The notes below the pieces were generated by a model. That model had not been told where the DNA came from and searched no databases. It worked only from the letters and a program-made list of their open reading frames with translations. From Variovorax sp. PBS-H4 (GTDB lineage: Bacteria; Pseudomonadota; Gammaproteobacteria; Burkholderiales; Burkholderiaceae_C), in the NCBI RefSeq assembly GCF_901827205.1, contig NZ_LR594675.1, positions 5,884,001-5,948,000 of the forward strand: 64,000 nucleotides of DNA. Reading direction: 5' to 3'. Of this stretch, positions 34,604 through 42,386 are shown one piece after another; positions within the stretch are counted from its first letter, which is position 1; every line of letters starts with the position of its first letter. The position numbers were made by a program, and so were the translations under genes.

Positions 34604-34744
34604 ATGGAGCTTTCCTCGCTGTTCAACGCGCTTGACGCGGCATGGATCGACGACGTCATCCTCTGGTCCGTGATGTCGGTCACTGGCATTGCCGGCCTTG
34701 CGGTCGTGGTCAACGCCCTGGACGTCTTCTACGATGCCGGCTGA
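34604..34744 (+). CDS. 46-residue single-span membrane peptide upstream of katE
   Basis: A short gene not matched to any family I know. It starts with ATG after GGAG (34592-34595) and reads MELSSLFNALDAAWIDDVIL at its N terminus. One strong hydrophobic segment follows (SVMSVTGIAGLAVVVNALDV), then a short DAG tail. The catalase gene begins 36 bases later on the same strand, so they are likely one transcript. The coding-like codon use and ribosome binding site support it. Confidence 0.55.
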   Translation: MELSSLFNALDAAWIDDVILWSVMSVTGIAGLAVVVNALDVFYDAG

Positions 34745-34780
34745 TGCCGCGGCGCTCCGGAACAACTGAAGGAACGCCTG

Positions 34781-36961
34781 ATGACCCCCGCCAAGAAACC
34801 CGCCGGCAGCCGCCGCCCCAAGCCGACGAACGGCAGCAACGACAAGCTCGAGCAACTCGCCGAATCGGTCGCCGAGAGCGCACCGCGCATCACCACCAAC
34901 CAGGGTGTCCAGATCCCGGACAACCACAACTCGCTGCGCGCAGGCGTGCGGGGACCCTCGCTGCTGGAAGACTTCATCCTGCGCGAGAAGATCACGCACT
35001 TCGACCACGAGCGCATTCCCGAGCGCGTGGTGCACGCGCGCGGTGAAGCGGCGCACGGCTACTTCGAGGTCTACAAGTCGATGTCGCAGTTCACTTGCGC
35101 CGACTTCCTGCAGGACCCGTCGGTGAAGACGCCGGTGTTCGTGCGCTTCTCGACGGTGGCCGGCTCGCGCGGCTCGGCAGATACCGTGCGCGACGTGCGC
35201 GGCTTCGCCGTCAAGTTCTACACGCGCGAGGGCAACTACGACTTGGTGGGCAACAACATTCCGGTCTTCTTCATCCAGGATGCGATCAAGTTCCCCGACC
35301 TGGTCCATGCGCTCAAGCCCGAGCCGCACCACGAGATGCCGCAGGCCGCGAGCGCGCACGACACCTTCTGGGACTTCGCATCGCTGATGCCCGAGACCAC
35401 CCACATGCTGATGTGGGCCATGTCGGACCGCGCGATCCCGCGCAGCCTGCGCATGATGGAGGGCTTCGGCGTCCACACCTTCCGCTTCATCAACGCGCGC
35501 GGCGAAAGCCACTTCGTCAAGTTCCACTGGAAGCCCAAGCTGGGTATCCACGGCCTGGCCTGGGACGAGGCCCAGAAGATCGCCGGCAAGGACCCGGACT
35601 TTCATCGCCGCGACCTGTGGGAAGCGATCGAACGCGGCGACTTCCCCGAATGGGAGCTCGGCGTCCAGATGATTCCGCAGAACAAGGAGCATTCGCTGCC
35701 CTTCGACCTGCTCGACCCGACCAAGCTCATCCCCGAGGAGCTGGTGCCGGTGCAGCGCATCGGCCGGCTGGTGCTCAACCGCAACCCGGACAATTTCTTC
35801 GCCGAGACCGAGCAGGTCGCCTTCCATCCCGGCCACGTGGTGCCGGGCATCGACTTCAGCAACGACCCGCTGCTGCAGGGCCGCCTGTTCTCGTACACCG
35901 ACACGCAGCTCTCGCGGCTGGGCGGGCCCAATTTCCACGAGCTGCCGATCAACAAGAGCGTCTGCCCCTTCCACAACTTCCAGCGCGACGGCATGCACCG
36001 CCAGGCCATCGCGCGCGGGCACGTGGCCTACGAGCCGCATTCGCTGAACGACGGCAAGGAGTTCCGCATCGATGGCGGCAGCGCGGGCTTCCAGTCCTTT
36101 CCCGAGGAGATCGAGACGCCGAAGGTGCGGCGCCGCAGCCCCAGTTTCGACGACCACTTCACGCAGGCGCGGCTATTTTTCAACAGCCAGAGCGTGCCCG
36201 AGAAGGAGCACATCATCGCGGCCTTCCGCTTCGAGCTCTCGAAGGTCGCGGCGCCGATCATCCGCCAGCGCATGGTCGACAACCTTGCGCTGGTCGACGA
36301 GAAGCTGGCGCGCCGCGTGGCCGAGCCGCTGGGCATCGGTGCGCCCGATCCGAAAGCGGCCGCCGGGCGGGCCGGCTACCGCGAGCACCGGATGAAGCTG
36401 TCGATCGAGGAATCGCCGGCGCTGCGCATGGCCGACACGGGCGACGGTTCGATCAAGACCCGCCAGGTGGCGATCCTCGCGATGGATGGCATCGACTCTG
36501 CTTCGCTCAAGCCGATCCGCGAGGCCATCGAGCAGGCCGGTGCGAAATGCAAGGTGGTGGGGCCGCGGCTGGGCACGGTCATCAGCGCGTCGAAGCGACA
36601 GCTCGAGGTGGACGCCACCTTCCTCACCATGCCTTCGGTGATGTTCGACGCGGTACTAGTGCCGGCCGGCGCGCCGGGCGCCGAGGCCATGGCGCGCAAC
36701 GGCGACGCAGTGCATTTCGTGCTGGAGGCCTACAAGCACTGCAAGGCCATCTGCACCGTGGGCGAGGGTGTGCAACTGCTGTCGCGGCTGGGCATCGGCG
36801 CCGAGCCGCCCACCGATGCGGCCGGTGTCGTGGTGGCGCAGACACCGACCACCAACCTCGGCGACAACAGCGCGGCGCTGAAGATCGCGCACGACTTCAT
36901 CGCGGCGATCGCGAAGCACCGGCATTGGGACCGGGCGCATGTCGAGGGGGTGCCGGCTTAA
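34781..36961 (+). CDS. katE: Monofunctional catalase, large-subunit HPII type
   Basis: A 726-residue haem catalase that splits hydrogen peroxide. The distal His is His85 in VVHARGEAAHGYF. FVRFSTVAGSRGSADTVRD and NNIPVFFIQDAIKFPD are family signatures, and the proximal Tyr is in RLFSYTDTQLSRLG. Residues from about 560 on form the extra flavodoxin/DJ-1-like domain of large catalases (VAILAMDGIDS, VLVPAGAPGAEAM). Large catalases of this type are usually stationary-phase enzymes. A GC-rich hairpin follows the stop. Confidence 0.97.
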   Translation: MTPAKKPAGSRRPKPTNGSNDKLEQLAESVAESAPRITTNQGVQIPDNHNSLRAGVRGPSLLEDFILREKITHFDHERIPERVVHARGEAAHGYFEVYKSMSQFTCADFLQDPSVKTPVFVRFSTVAGSRGSADTVRDVRGFAVKFYTREGNYDLVGNNIPVFFIQDAIKFPDLVHALKPEPHHEMPQAASAHDTFWDFASLMPETTHMLMWAMSDRAIPRSLRMMEGFGVHTFRFINARGESHFVKFHWKPKLGIHGLAWDEAQKIAGKDPDFHRRDLWEAIERGDFPEWELGVQMIPQNKEHSLPFDLLDPTKLIPEELVPVQRIGRLVLNRNPDNFFAETEQVAFHPGHVVPGIDFSNDPLLQGRLFSYTDTQLSRLGGPNFHELPINKSVCPFHNFQRDGMHRQAIARGHVAYEPHSLNDGKEFRIDGGSAGFQSFPEEIETPKVRRRSPSFDDHFTQARLFFNSQSVPEKEHIIAAFRFELSKVAAPIIRQRMVDNLALVDEKLARRVAEPLGIGAPDPKAAAGRAGYREHRMKLSIEESPALRMADTGDGSIKTRQVAILAMDGIDSASLKPIREAIEQAGAKCKVVGPRLGTVISASKRQLEVDATFLTMPSVMFDAVLVPAGAPGAEAMARNGDAVHFVLEAYKHCKAICTVGEGVQLLSRLGIGAEPPTDAAGVVVAQTPTTNLGDNSAALKIAHDFIAAIAKHRHWDRAHVEGVPA

Positions 36962-37016
36962 CGGGCTGGCGCAGTGACACCGTGGCGCGCGGCTCCGCCA
37001 GGGTACCTGCGCGGCT

Positions 37017-37034
37017 GACGCGGCCCGCCGCGTC
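37017..37034. terminator. Hairpin between convergent katE and garR
   Basis: The arms gacgcgg (37017-37023) and ccgcgtc (37028-37034) can pair over seven bases with a four-base loop. It sits between two convergent stop codons. No T-run follows on either strand, so it may be a weak bidirectional terminator. Confidence 0.4.
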
Positions 37035-37918
37035 TACTCGCTGTCCGGCGCCACCGGGTGCGCGGCCATCTGCTCGAGCGCCTTGACCAACGCCGAGTGA
37101 TCCAGCTGGTCCCAGCCGTGCGCGGCGCAGGACTGCATCAGCTGCGCGGCCGAGGCGGTCTGCGGCAGTGCAACCCCCATCGAACGCGCACCGGCCAGCG
37201 CCAGGCTCAGGTCCTTCTGGTGCAGCGCGATGCGGAAGCCCGGGTTGAAGGTGCGCTTGATCATGCGCTCCCCATGCACCTCCAGGATGCGGCTGGCCGC
37301 GAAGCCGCCCATCAGCGCCTGCCGCACCTTGGCCGGATCGGCGCCTGCCTTGCTCGCGAACACCAGGGCTTCGCCCACGGCGGCAATGTTGAGCGCCACG
37401 ATGATCTGGTTCGCCACCTTGGTGGTCTGGCCGTCCCCGTTGCCGCCCACCAGCGTGATGTTCTTGCCCATCTTCTCGAACAGCGGCTTCGCACGCTCGA
37501 ACGCGGTCTCGGGTCCGCCGACCATGATGGTCAGGCTGGCCGCCTTGGCACCGACCTCGCCGCCCGAGACCGGCGCGTCCAGGTAGTCGCAGCCGAGCTC
37601 GTTGATCTTCGCGGCGAAGCGCTTGGTGTCGATGGGCGAGATCGAGCTCATGTCGATCACAAGTTTGCCCTTCGACAGGCCGGCTGCCACGCCTTCCTCG
37701 CCGAACAGCACCTGCTCGACGTCCGGCGTGTCCGGCAGCATGAGGATCACCACCTCGGCCGCGCGCGCGACTTCGGCGTTGGTGCTGCAGACGGTGGCGC
37801 CTTTCAGCGCGTCCGGCACCTTGCTGCGGGTGCGCACGACCATTTCGTGGCCAGCCTGCATCAGGTTCTGCGCCATCGGCGCGCCCATGATGCCCAGGCC
37901 GATGAATCCGATCTTCAT
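37034..37918 (-). CDS. garR: 2-hydroxy-3-oxopropionate (tartronate semialdehyde) reductase
   Basis: A 294-residue NAD(P)H-dependent beta-hydroxyacid dehydrogenase that reduces tartronate semialdehyde to glycerate. The Rossmann motif GFIGLGIMGAPMAQNL opens the protein. The substrate motif is DYLDAPVSGGEVGA, and the catalytic Lys, near residue 170, is in GDGQTTKVANQI. It is the last gene of the glucarate operon, which supports the GarR/GlxR assignment over 3-hydroxyisobutyrate dehydrogenase. No glycerate kinase gene is adjacent. Confidence 0.92.
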   Translation of the reverse strand: MKIGFIGLGIMGAPMAQNLMQAGHEMVVRTRSKVPDALKGATVCSTNAEVARAAEVVILMLPDTPDVEQVLFGEEGVAAGLSKGKLVIDMSSISPIDTKRFAAKINELGCDYLDAPVSGGEVGAKAASLTIMVGGPETAFERAKPLFEKMGKNITLVGGNGDGQTTKVANQIIVALNIAAVGEALVFASKAGADPAKVRQALMGGFAASRILEVHGERMIKRTFNPGFRIALHQKDLSLALAGARSMGVALPQTASAAQLMQSCAAHGWDQLDHSALVKALEQMAAHPVAPDSE

Positions 37919-37930
37919 GTCGATGTCCTT

Positions 37931-38728
37931 TCAGTAGGTGGCGGAGTTGGAAGGCGTTGCGGTGGGCGGCGTGGCCCGCATCGTGGCCAGCACTTGCTGC
38001 GCGCCGGCCGCCATCAGCCGCGCGTCCGAGCTCACGGTGACGAACTGGAACCCCTTGGCGATGCGCGCCAGCGCGCCCTCGGGCGTGCCGTTGTGGATGC
38101 CGGCGACCAGGCCGTGCGCCTTGGCGCGGGCCAGGATGTGATCGATGGCTTGGGCGACCGGGGCGTCCACGTCGTCGAAGACGGGCCGGCACCCGAGCGC
38201 CAGCGACAGGTCCGAAGGGCCGATGTAGACCGCATCCAGCCCCTCGACCGAAAGGATGTCGTCCAGGTTCTCCAGCGCCTGCGCGGTCTCGATCATCGCG
38301 AAGGTGACGATGGTGTCGTTCGCCTGCTGCGGGTAGTCGGCGCCGCCGTAGAGCAGCGCGCGCACCGGGCCGAAGCTGCGGGTGCCGCGCGGCGCGTAGT
38401 GGGTGTAGGCGACCAGGCGCTGGGCGTCCTCGCGTGTGTTGACCATCGGGCAGATCACGGCGTAGGCGCCCGCGTCGAGCGCCTTCATCAGCGCACCCGG
38501 CTCCAGCCAGGGGACGCGCACGACCGGCACGGTACCGGTGGTGGAGATGGCCTGCAGCATCGTGACCATGGCCTGGTAGTCGACCACGCCGTGCTGCAGG
38601 TCGATGGTCAGCGAATCCCACCCCTGGTGGGCCATGGTCTCGGCCGAGAAGCCATTGGGGATGGCAAGCCAGCCGTTGACGGCAGCCCCACCGGATTTCC
38701 ACAGCGTGCGCAGGCGGTTCTCTCTCAT
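37931..38728 (-). CDS. HpcH/HpaI-family aldolase
   Basis: A 265-residue metal-dependent class II aldolase of the HpcH/HpaI family. It has the metal-binding Glu and Asp in FAMIETAQAL and YIGPSDLSLALG and the catalytic-region IDLQHGVVDYQ. In the glucarate route this family (GarL in E. coli) cleaves 5-keto-4-deoxyglucarate to pyruvate and tartronate semialdehyde, which suits its place between gudD and garR. Sequence alone would also allow 2,4-dihydroxyhept-2-enedioate aldolase activity. Confidence 0.88.
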   Translation of the reverse strand: MRENRLRTLWKSGGAAVNGWLAIPNGFSAETMAHQGWDSLTIDLQHGVVDYQAMVTMLQAISTTGTVPVVRVPWLEPGALMKALDAGAYAVICPMVNTREDAQRLVAYTHYAPRGTRSFGPVRALLYGGADYPQQANDTIVTFAMIETAQALENLDDILSVEGLDAVYIGPSDLSLALGCRPVFDDVDAPVAQAIDHILARAKAHGLVAGIHNGTPEGALARIAKGFQFVTVSSDARLMAAGAQQVLATMRATPPTATPSNSATY

Positions 38729-38747
38729 GGGGCTTCCTTCAGGAGGT

Positions 38748-40082
38748 TCAGCGGACGAAGGCGGGACGCTTCGGGTCGAAACGCCAGCCGGGAAGCAGAT
38801 ATTGCATCGCAACCGCATCATCGCGCGCGCCCAGGCCATGCGCCTTGTAAAGCTGGTGCGCCTTCTCGATCTCGGCCATGTCCAGCTCGACGCCCAGTCC
38901 CGGCTTCTTCGGAACCTGTACCAGGCCGCCTTCGATCTTCAACGGCTCCTTCGTCAGGCGCTGGCCGTCCTGCCAGATCCAGTGCGTGTCGATCGCGGTG
39001 ACGCGGCCGGGCGCCGCCGCGCCGACCTGCGTGAACATCGCGAGCGAGACGTCGAAATGGTTGTTGGAATGCGAGCCCCAGGTCAGGCCCCAGTCGCGGC
39101 AGGTCTGGGCCACGCGAACCGAGCCCGCCATGGTCCAGAAATGCGGGTCGGCCAGCGGGATGTCCACCGACTGCAGCGCCAGCGCGTGACTCAGCTGGCG
39201 CCAGTCGGTCGCAATCATGTTGGTCGCGGTCGGCAGGCCGGTGGCGCGGCGGAACTCGGCCATCACCTCGCGGCCCGAAAAGCCCTCCTCGGCACCGCAG
39301 GGGTCTTCGGCATAGGCGACCACGCCGCGCATGTCCCGCATTAGCCGGATCGCGTCCTTGAGCAGCCAGCCGCCGTTCGGGTCGAGCGTGACGCGGGCTT
39401 GCGGAAAGCGCTCGTGCAGCGCGGTCACGGCCTCGATCTCTTCCTCCCCGCGCAGCACGCCGCCCTTGAGCTTGAAGTCGTTGAAGCCGTAGCGCGCCTG
39501 CGCTGCCTCGGCGAGGCGCACGATCGCCTCGGGAGTCATCGCCTTCTCGTGGCGCAGGCGCGACCAGTCGTCAGCCGCATCGGCCTCACGGGCATAGGGC
39601 AAGTCGGTCTTGTCGCGATCGCCGACGTAGAAGAGGTAACCCAGCATCTCCACGGCATCGCGTTGCTGGCCTTCGCCGAGCAGCGCGGCAACCGGGACGT
39701 CCAGGTGCTGGCCCAGCAGATCGAGCAGCGCGGACTCGACGGCCGTCGCGGCATGGATGGTGGTGCGCAGGTCGAAGGTCTGCAGGCCGCGGCCGCCGCT
39801 GTCGCGGTCCGCGAACTTCTGTTGCACCTGCTGCAGCACCCGCTGGTGGGCACCGATGGGCTGGCCGACCACCAGTTCGCGTGCGTCCTCGAGCGTCTGG
39901 CGGATCTTCTCGCCGCCCGGCACCTCGCCGACGCCGGTCCGGCCTGCGCTGTCGGTCAGGACGAGCAGGTTGCGGGTAAAGAAGGGGCCGTGGGCGCCGC
40001 TCAGGTTGAGCAGCATGCTGTCGCTGCCGGCGACCGGGATCGCGCGCAGTTCGGTGACGACGGGAGTGGCGTTGTCGGACAT
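38748..40082 (-). CDS. gudD: Glucarate dehydratase
   Basis: A 444-residue enolase-superfamily enzyme that dehydrates D-glucarate to 5-keto-4-deoxyglucarate. The N-terminal cap carries NLSGAHGPFFTRNLLVL. The barrel has the KxK motif in NDFKLKGGVL, the metal ligand region LDPNGGW, YAEDPCGAEEG, and the catalytic His in GSHSNNHFD. The length and the ANMI-like segment (TATNMIATDW) match GudD. It is the second gene of the operon, directly after the binding-protein gene. Confidence 0.95.
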   Translation of the reverse strand: MSDNATPVVTELRAIPVAGSDSMLLNLSGAHGPFFTRNLLVLTDSAGRTGVGEVPGGEKIRQTLEDARELVVGQPIGAHQRVLQQVQQKFADRDSGGRGLQTFDLRTTIHAATAVESALLDLLGQHLDVPVAALLGEGQQRDAVEMLGYLFYVGDRDKTDLPYAREADAADDWSRLRHEKAMTPEAIVRLAEAAQARYGFNDFKLKGGVLRGEEEIEAVTALHERFPQARVTLDPNGGWLLKDAIRLMRDMRGVVAYAEDPCGAEEGFSGREVMAEFRRATGLPTATNMIATDWRQLSHALALQSVDIPLADPHFWTMAGSVRVAQTCRDWGLTWGSHSNNHFDVSLAMFTQVGAAAPGRVTAIDTHWIWQDGQRLTKEPLKIEGGLVQVPKKPGLGVELDMAEIEKAHQLYKAHGLGARDDAVAMQYLLPGWRFDPKRPAFVR

Positions 40083-40090
40083 GGTGGGCC

Positions 40091-41050
40091 TCAGTCGATC
40101 GTGATCTTGCCGGTCTCGATCACTTTCTTCCAGCGGTCGAACTCCTGTTTCTGGAAGCTTGCGAACTGGGCCGGTGTGTTTCCAACCACCTCGAGGCCGA
40201 TGGCGGTGAACTGCTGCTTGACTGCAGGCTCGTTCAGCGCCGCCACCATCGCCTCGCTGGCCTTGGTGCGCACCGCAGGCGGCAGCCCCTTGGGGGCGAC
40301 GATGGCCTGCCACGAGTAGACCTCCACGTTCTTGACCCCGGCCTCGGCCATCGTCGGCACGTCGGGCAGGACCGGCGAGCGCTTGGCGCCGGTCACGGCC
40401 AGCGCCTTGAGCTTGCCGCTCTTGATGTGCGGCACCACCGCGTTGACGTTCTGGAACGACGCTTCGACCTGGCCGCCGAGCAGGTCGGTGATGGCCGGCG
40501 CGCCGCCCTTGTAGGGCACGTGCAGGCCCATGGTGCCGGTCTCCTGCCAGAACAGCTCGGCCGTGAGGTGGTCGCTCGAGCCGTTGCCGGACGAAGCGAA
40601 GGTCATCTTGCCGGGGTTCTTCTTCTCGTGGGCGATCACGTCGGCGACCGTCTTGTGCGGCGAAACGGCAGGCACCACCAGCACATTGGGATCCTGTACC
40701 GCCACGGTGATCAGGTCGAAATCCTTCAGTGCGTCGTACTGCAGCCCCTTGATGAGGTGCGGTGCGATCACCAGGGGCCCGAGTGACGTGACGAGAAAGG
40801 TGTTGCCGTCCGGCGTGGCGCGCTTGACCAGCGTCGCACCGATAGTGCCGGTGGCACCGGCCTTGTTGTCCACCAGGAAAGGCTGGCCGAGCTTCTCGGT
40901 CAGCTTGGGACCTATGGCGCGCGCGACCATGTCGGTCGAGCCGCCGGCCGGGAAGGGGACGACCAGCGTCACCGGCTTCTGGGGCCATTCCTGGGCCTGG
41001 GCGAGGCAGGCAGCCAAGGCGAGGGCTGCGGCGCCGAGGAATTTTTTCAT
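40091..41050 (-). CDS. Tripartite tricarboxylate transporter (Bug-family) binding protein
   Basis: A 319-residue periplasmic receptor with a clear signal peptide (MKKFLGAAALALAACLAQAQ). Bug-family marks are PVTLVVPFPAGGSTDMVAR, VDNKAGATGTIGA, the Asp-rich loops, and SGKLKALAVTGAKRS. No TctA or TctB membrane gene is adjacent, as is usual for the expanded Bug families of Burkholderiales. As the first gene of the glucarate operon it probably binds glucarate or galactarate, an inference from context. The promoter region carries two LacI-type operators. Confidence 0.93.
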   Translation of the reverse strand: MKKFLGAAALALAACLAQAQEWPQKPVTLVVPFPAGGSTDMVARAIGPKLTEKLGQPFLVDNKAGATGTIGATLVKRATPDGNTFLVTSLGPLVIAPHLIKGLQYDALKDFDLITVAVQDPNVLVVPAVSPHKTVADVIAHEKKNPGKMTFASSGNGSSDHLTAELFWQETGTMGLHVPYKGGAPAITDLLGGQVEASFQNVNAVVPHIKSGKLKALAVTGAKRSPVLPDVPTMAEAGVKNVEVYSWQAIVAPKGLPPAVRTKASEAMVAALNEPAVKQQFTAIGLEVVGNTPAQFASFQKQEFDRWKKVIETGKITID

Positions 41051-41109
41051 GAGGCGTGTCTCCTGAAGGTGAATTCGAAACAAACGGGATTTGCGGCTGC
41101 GACCGCTCT

Positions 41110-41121
41110 GGTAGCGCTACC
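41110..41121. promoter_or_regulatory. LacI-type operator, copy 1
   Basis: ggtagcgctacc is a perfect 12-base palindrome with the central CG step typical of LacI/GalR operators. It lies 60 bases upstream of the binding-protein ATG. Confidence 0.8.
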
Positions 41122-41137
41122 GTGCTGATGGCCCAAT

Positions 41138-41149
41138 GGTAGCGCTACC
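41138..41149. promoter_or_regulatory. LacI-type operator, copy 2
   Basis: A second exact copy of ggtagcgctacc, with its centre 28 bases from copy 1. Both lie in the 141-base gap between the regulator gene and the glucarate operon. Confidence 0.8.
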
Positions 41150-41191
41150 TTTTTCGAAGTCAAGACCCTGCTCATCAGGGTTTACCCCCGA

Positions 41192-42223
41192 TCAAGCGCT
41201 TGCGCGCTCGACGATCGAAAAGCCGATGTCCACCACCTTGTCGGCCACCTCGCGGCCCTCGGCGCGGTCCACGATGAAGCGTGCGGCCTGCCGGCCGATG
41301 GCCACGCTGTCGATGCGCACGGTGGTGAGTGCCGGGTACAGGTCGGCCGCGAACTCCAGATCGCCGAATCCAACCACCGCCAGAGGGTCCGGCACTGCAA
41401 TGCCTCGGGCCTGCGCCTCGGTCATCACGCCCAGGGCCAGCAGGTCGGAGCTGCAGAAAACGGCATCGATTCCCGGCGCCGACGCCAGCAGCCCGGCCAG
41501 CGCGCGGCGCCCGCTGCCCAGCGTGGTCGGCGCCGGAACGTAGATCAGCGGCACCTCGGGCAGGCCAGCCCCGCGCGCCGCGTCGCAAAAAGCCTGGTGC
41601 CGGCGCCGCGACCGCTCGTCATCGCCTGCGACCACCGCCAGCCTGCGGCGGCCCCTGGCGCGCAGGAACTCCACCATCGCGCGTCCCACCTCGGCGTGCG
41701 AGAAGCCGACCAGCATGTCGAGCGGCGTGGGCGTGAGGTCCCAGGTCTCGACAACCGGAATGCCGGCAGCCAGCAGGCGCCGCCGCCCCTCGGTCGAATG
41801 CAGGATGCCGGTGAGCACGATCCCGTCGGGACGGCGGCCGATGATGGCCTCGAGCAGCGCATCCTCGCGCGAATCGGTGTAGCCGCTCTGGCCCAGCATC
41901 AGCTGGTAGCCCTGCTCGGCCAGCGCCTCGGTGAGCGACTGCACGGTCTGCAGGAACACCGGCCCCGCGATCGTCGGTACCACCGCCGCGACCAGCCGGC
42001 TGCGCGCCGACGCCAGCCCGCCGGCCAGGACATTGCGGACATAGCCGGTGCGCGCGACGGCCTCGCTGACTTTCCGGAGTACCTCGGGCGAGACCTGGGC
42101 CGGCGTGTTGAGCGCACGGGAGGCGGTAATGGGTGCGACGCCTGCAAGCTTGGCCACGTCATGCAGCGTGACGGCGCCGCTGCCGCGGCGGCTGCGACGT
42201 GCGGGTGAAGTTTCGCCGGTCAT
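41192..42223 (-). CDS. LacI-family regulator of the glucarate operon
   Basis: A 343-residue repressor. The helix-turn-helix and hinge are at residues 18-72 (VTLHDVAKLAGVAPITASRA, then VLAGGLASARSRLVAAVVPT). The effector-binding periplasmic-binding-like domain follows (GFSHAEVGRAMVEFL, AVFCSSDLLALGVM, VVGFGDLEFA). It resembles the GntR/GudR branch of LacI proteins. It is encoded just upstream of the operon on the same strand. Copies of one palindrome lie before the operon and before its own gene. Confidence 0.92.
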   Translation of the reverse strand: MTGETSPARRSRRGSGAVTLHDVAKLAGVAPITASRALNTPAQVSPEVLRKVSEAVARTGYVRNVLAGGLASARSRLVAAVVPTIAGPVFLQTVQSLTEALAEQGYQLMLGQSGYTDSREDALLEAIIGRRPDGIVLTGILHSTEGRRRLLAAGIPVVETWDLTPTPLDMLVGFSHAEVGRAMVEFLRARGRRRLAVVAGDDERSRRRHQAFCDAARGAGLPEVPLIYVPAPTTLGSGRRALAGLLASAPGIDAVFCSSDLLALGVMTEAQARGIAVPDPLAVVGFGDLEFAADLYPALTTVRIDSVAIGRQAARFIVDRAEGREVADKVVDIGFSIVERASA

Positions 42224-42244
42224 GCCGCAGATTCTAGTGGTGAG

Positions 42245-42256
42245 GATAGCGCTACC
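42245..42256. promoter_or_regulatory. LacI-type operator, copy 3 (one mismatch)
   Basis: gatagcgctacc differs from the two operon copies by one base. It lies 22 bases upstream of the LacI gene's ATG, which suggests autoregulation. Confidence 0.65.
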
Positions 42257-42314
42257 GTCCCCGCCGGCGCGGCCATGGGAGCCGTGCTGCTCAAGACGCG
42301 AACCGCCTTTTCGC

Positions 42315-42356
42315 CTACTGCTTCTGGTGAATGCTTCTGTTTGCAACGAGCAGTAG
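42315..42356. promoter_or_regulatory. Long inverted repeat upstream of the kinase gene
   Basis: The arms ctactgct (42315-42322) and agcagtag (42349-42356) match perfectly with a 26-base spacer. The spacer region also contains gcttctg twice in direct orientation. It lies 31-72 bases before the kinase ATG. Confidence 0.4.
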
Positions 42357-42386
42357 AGTCAATGCTCACACAGGGGATTGGACGCC

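Noticed and set aside
42378..42386. TTG start three codons upstream of the Ser/Thr kinase ATG
   Set aside because: The AGGGG element is at proper distance from the ATG at 42387 and too close to the TTG.
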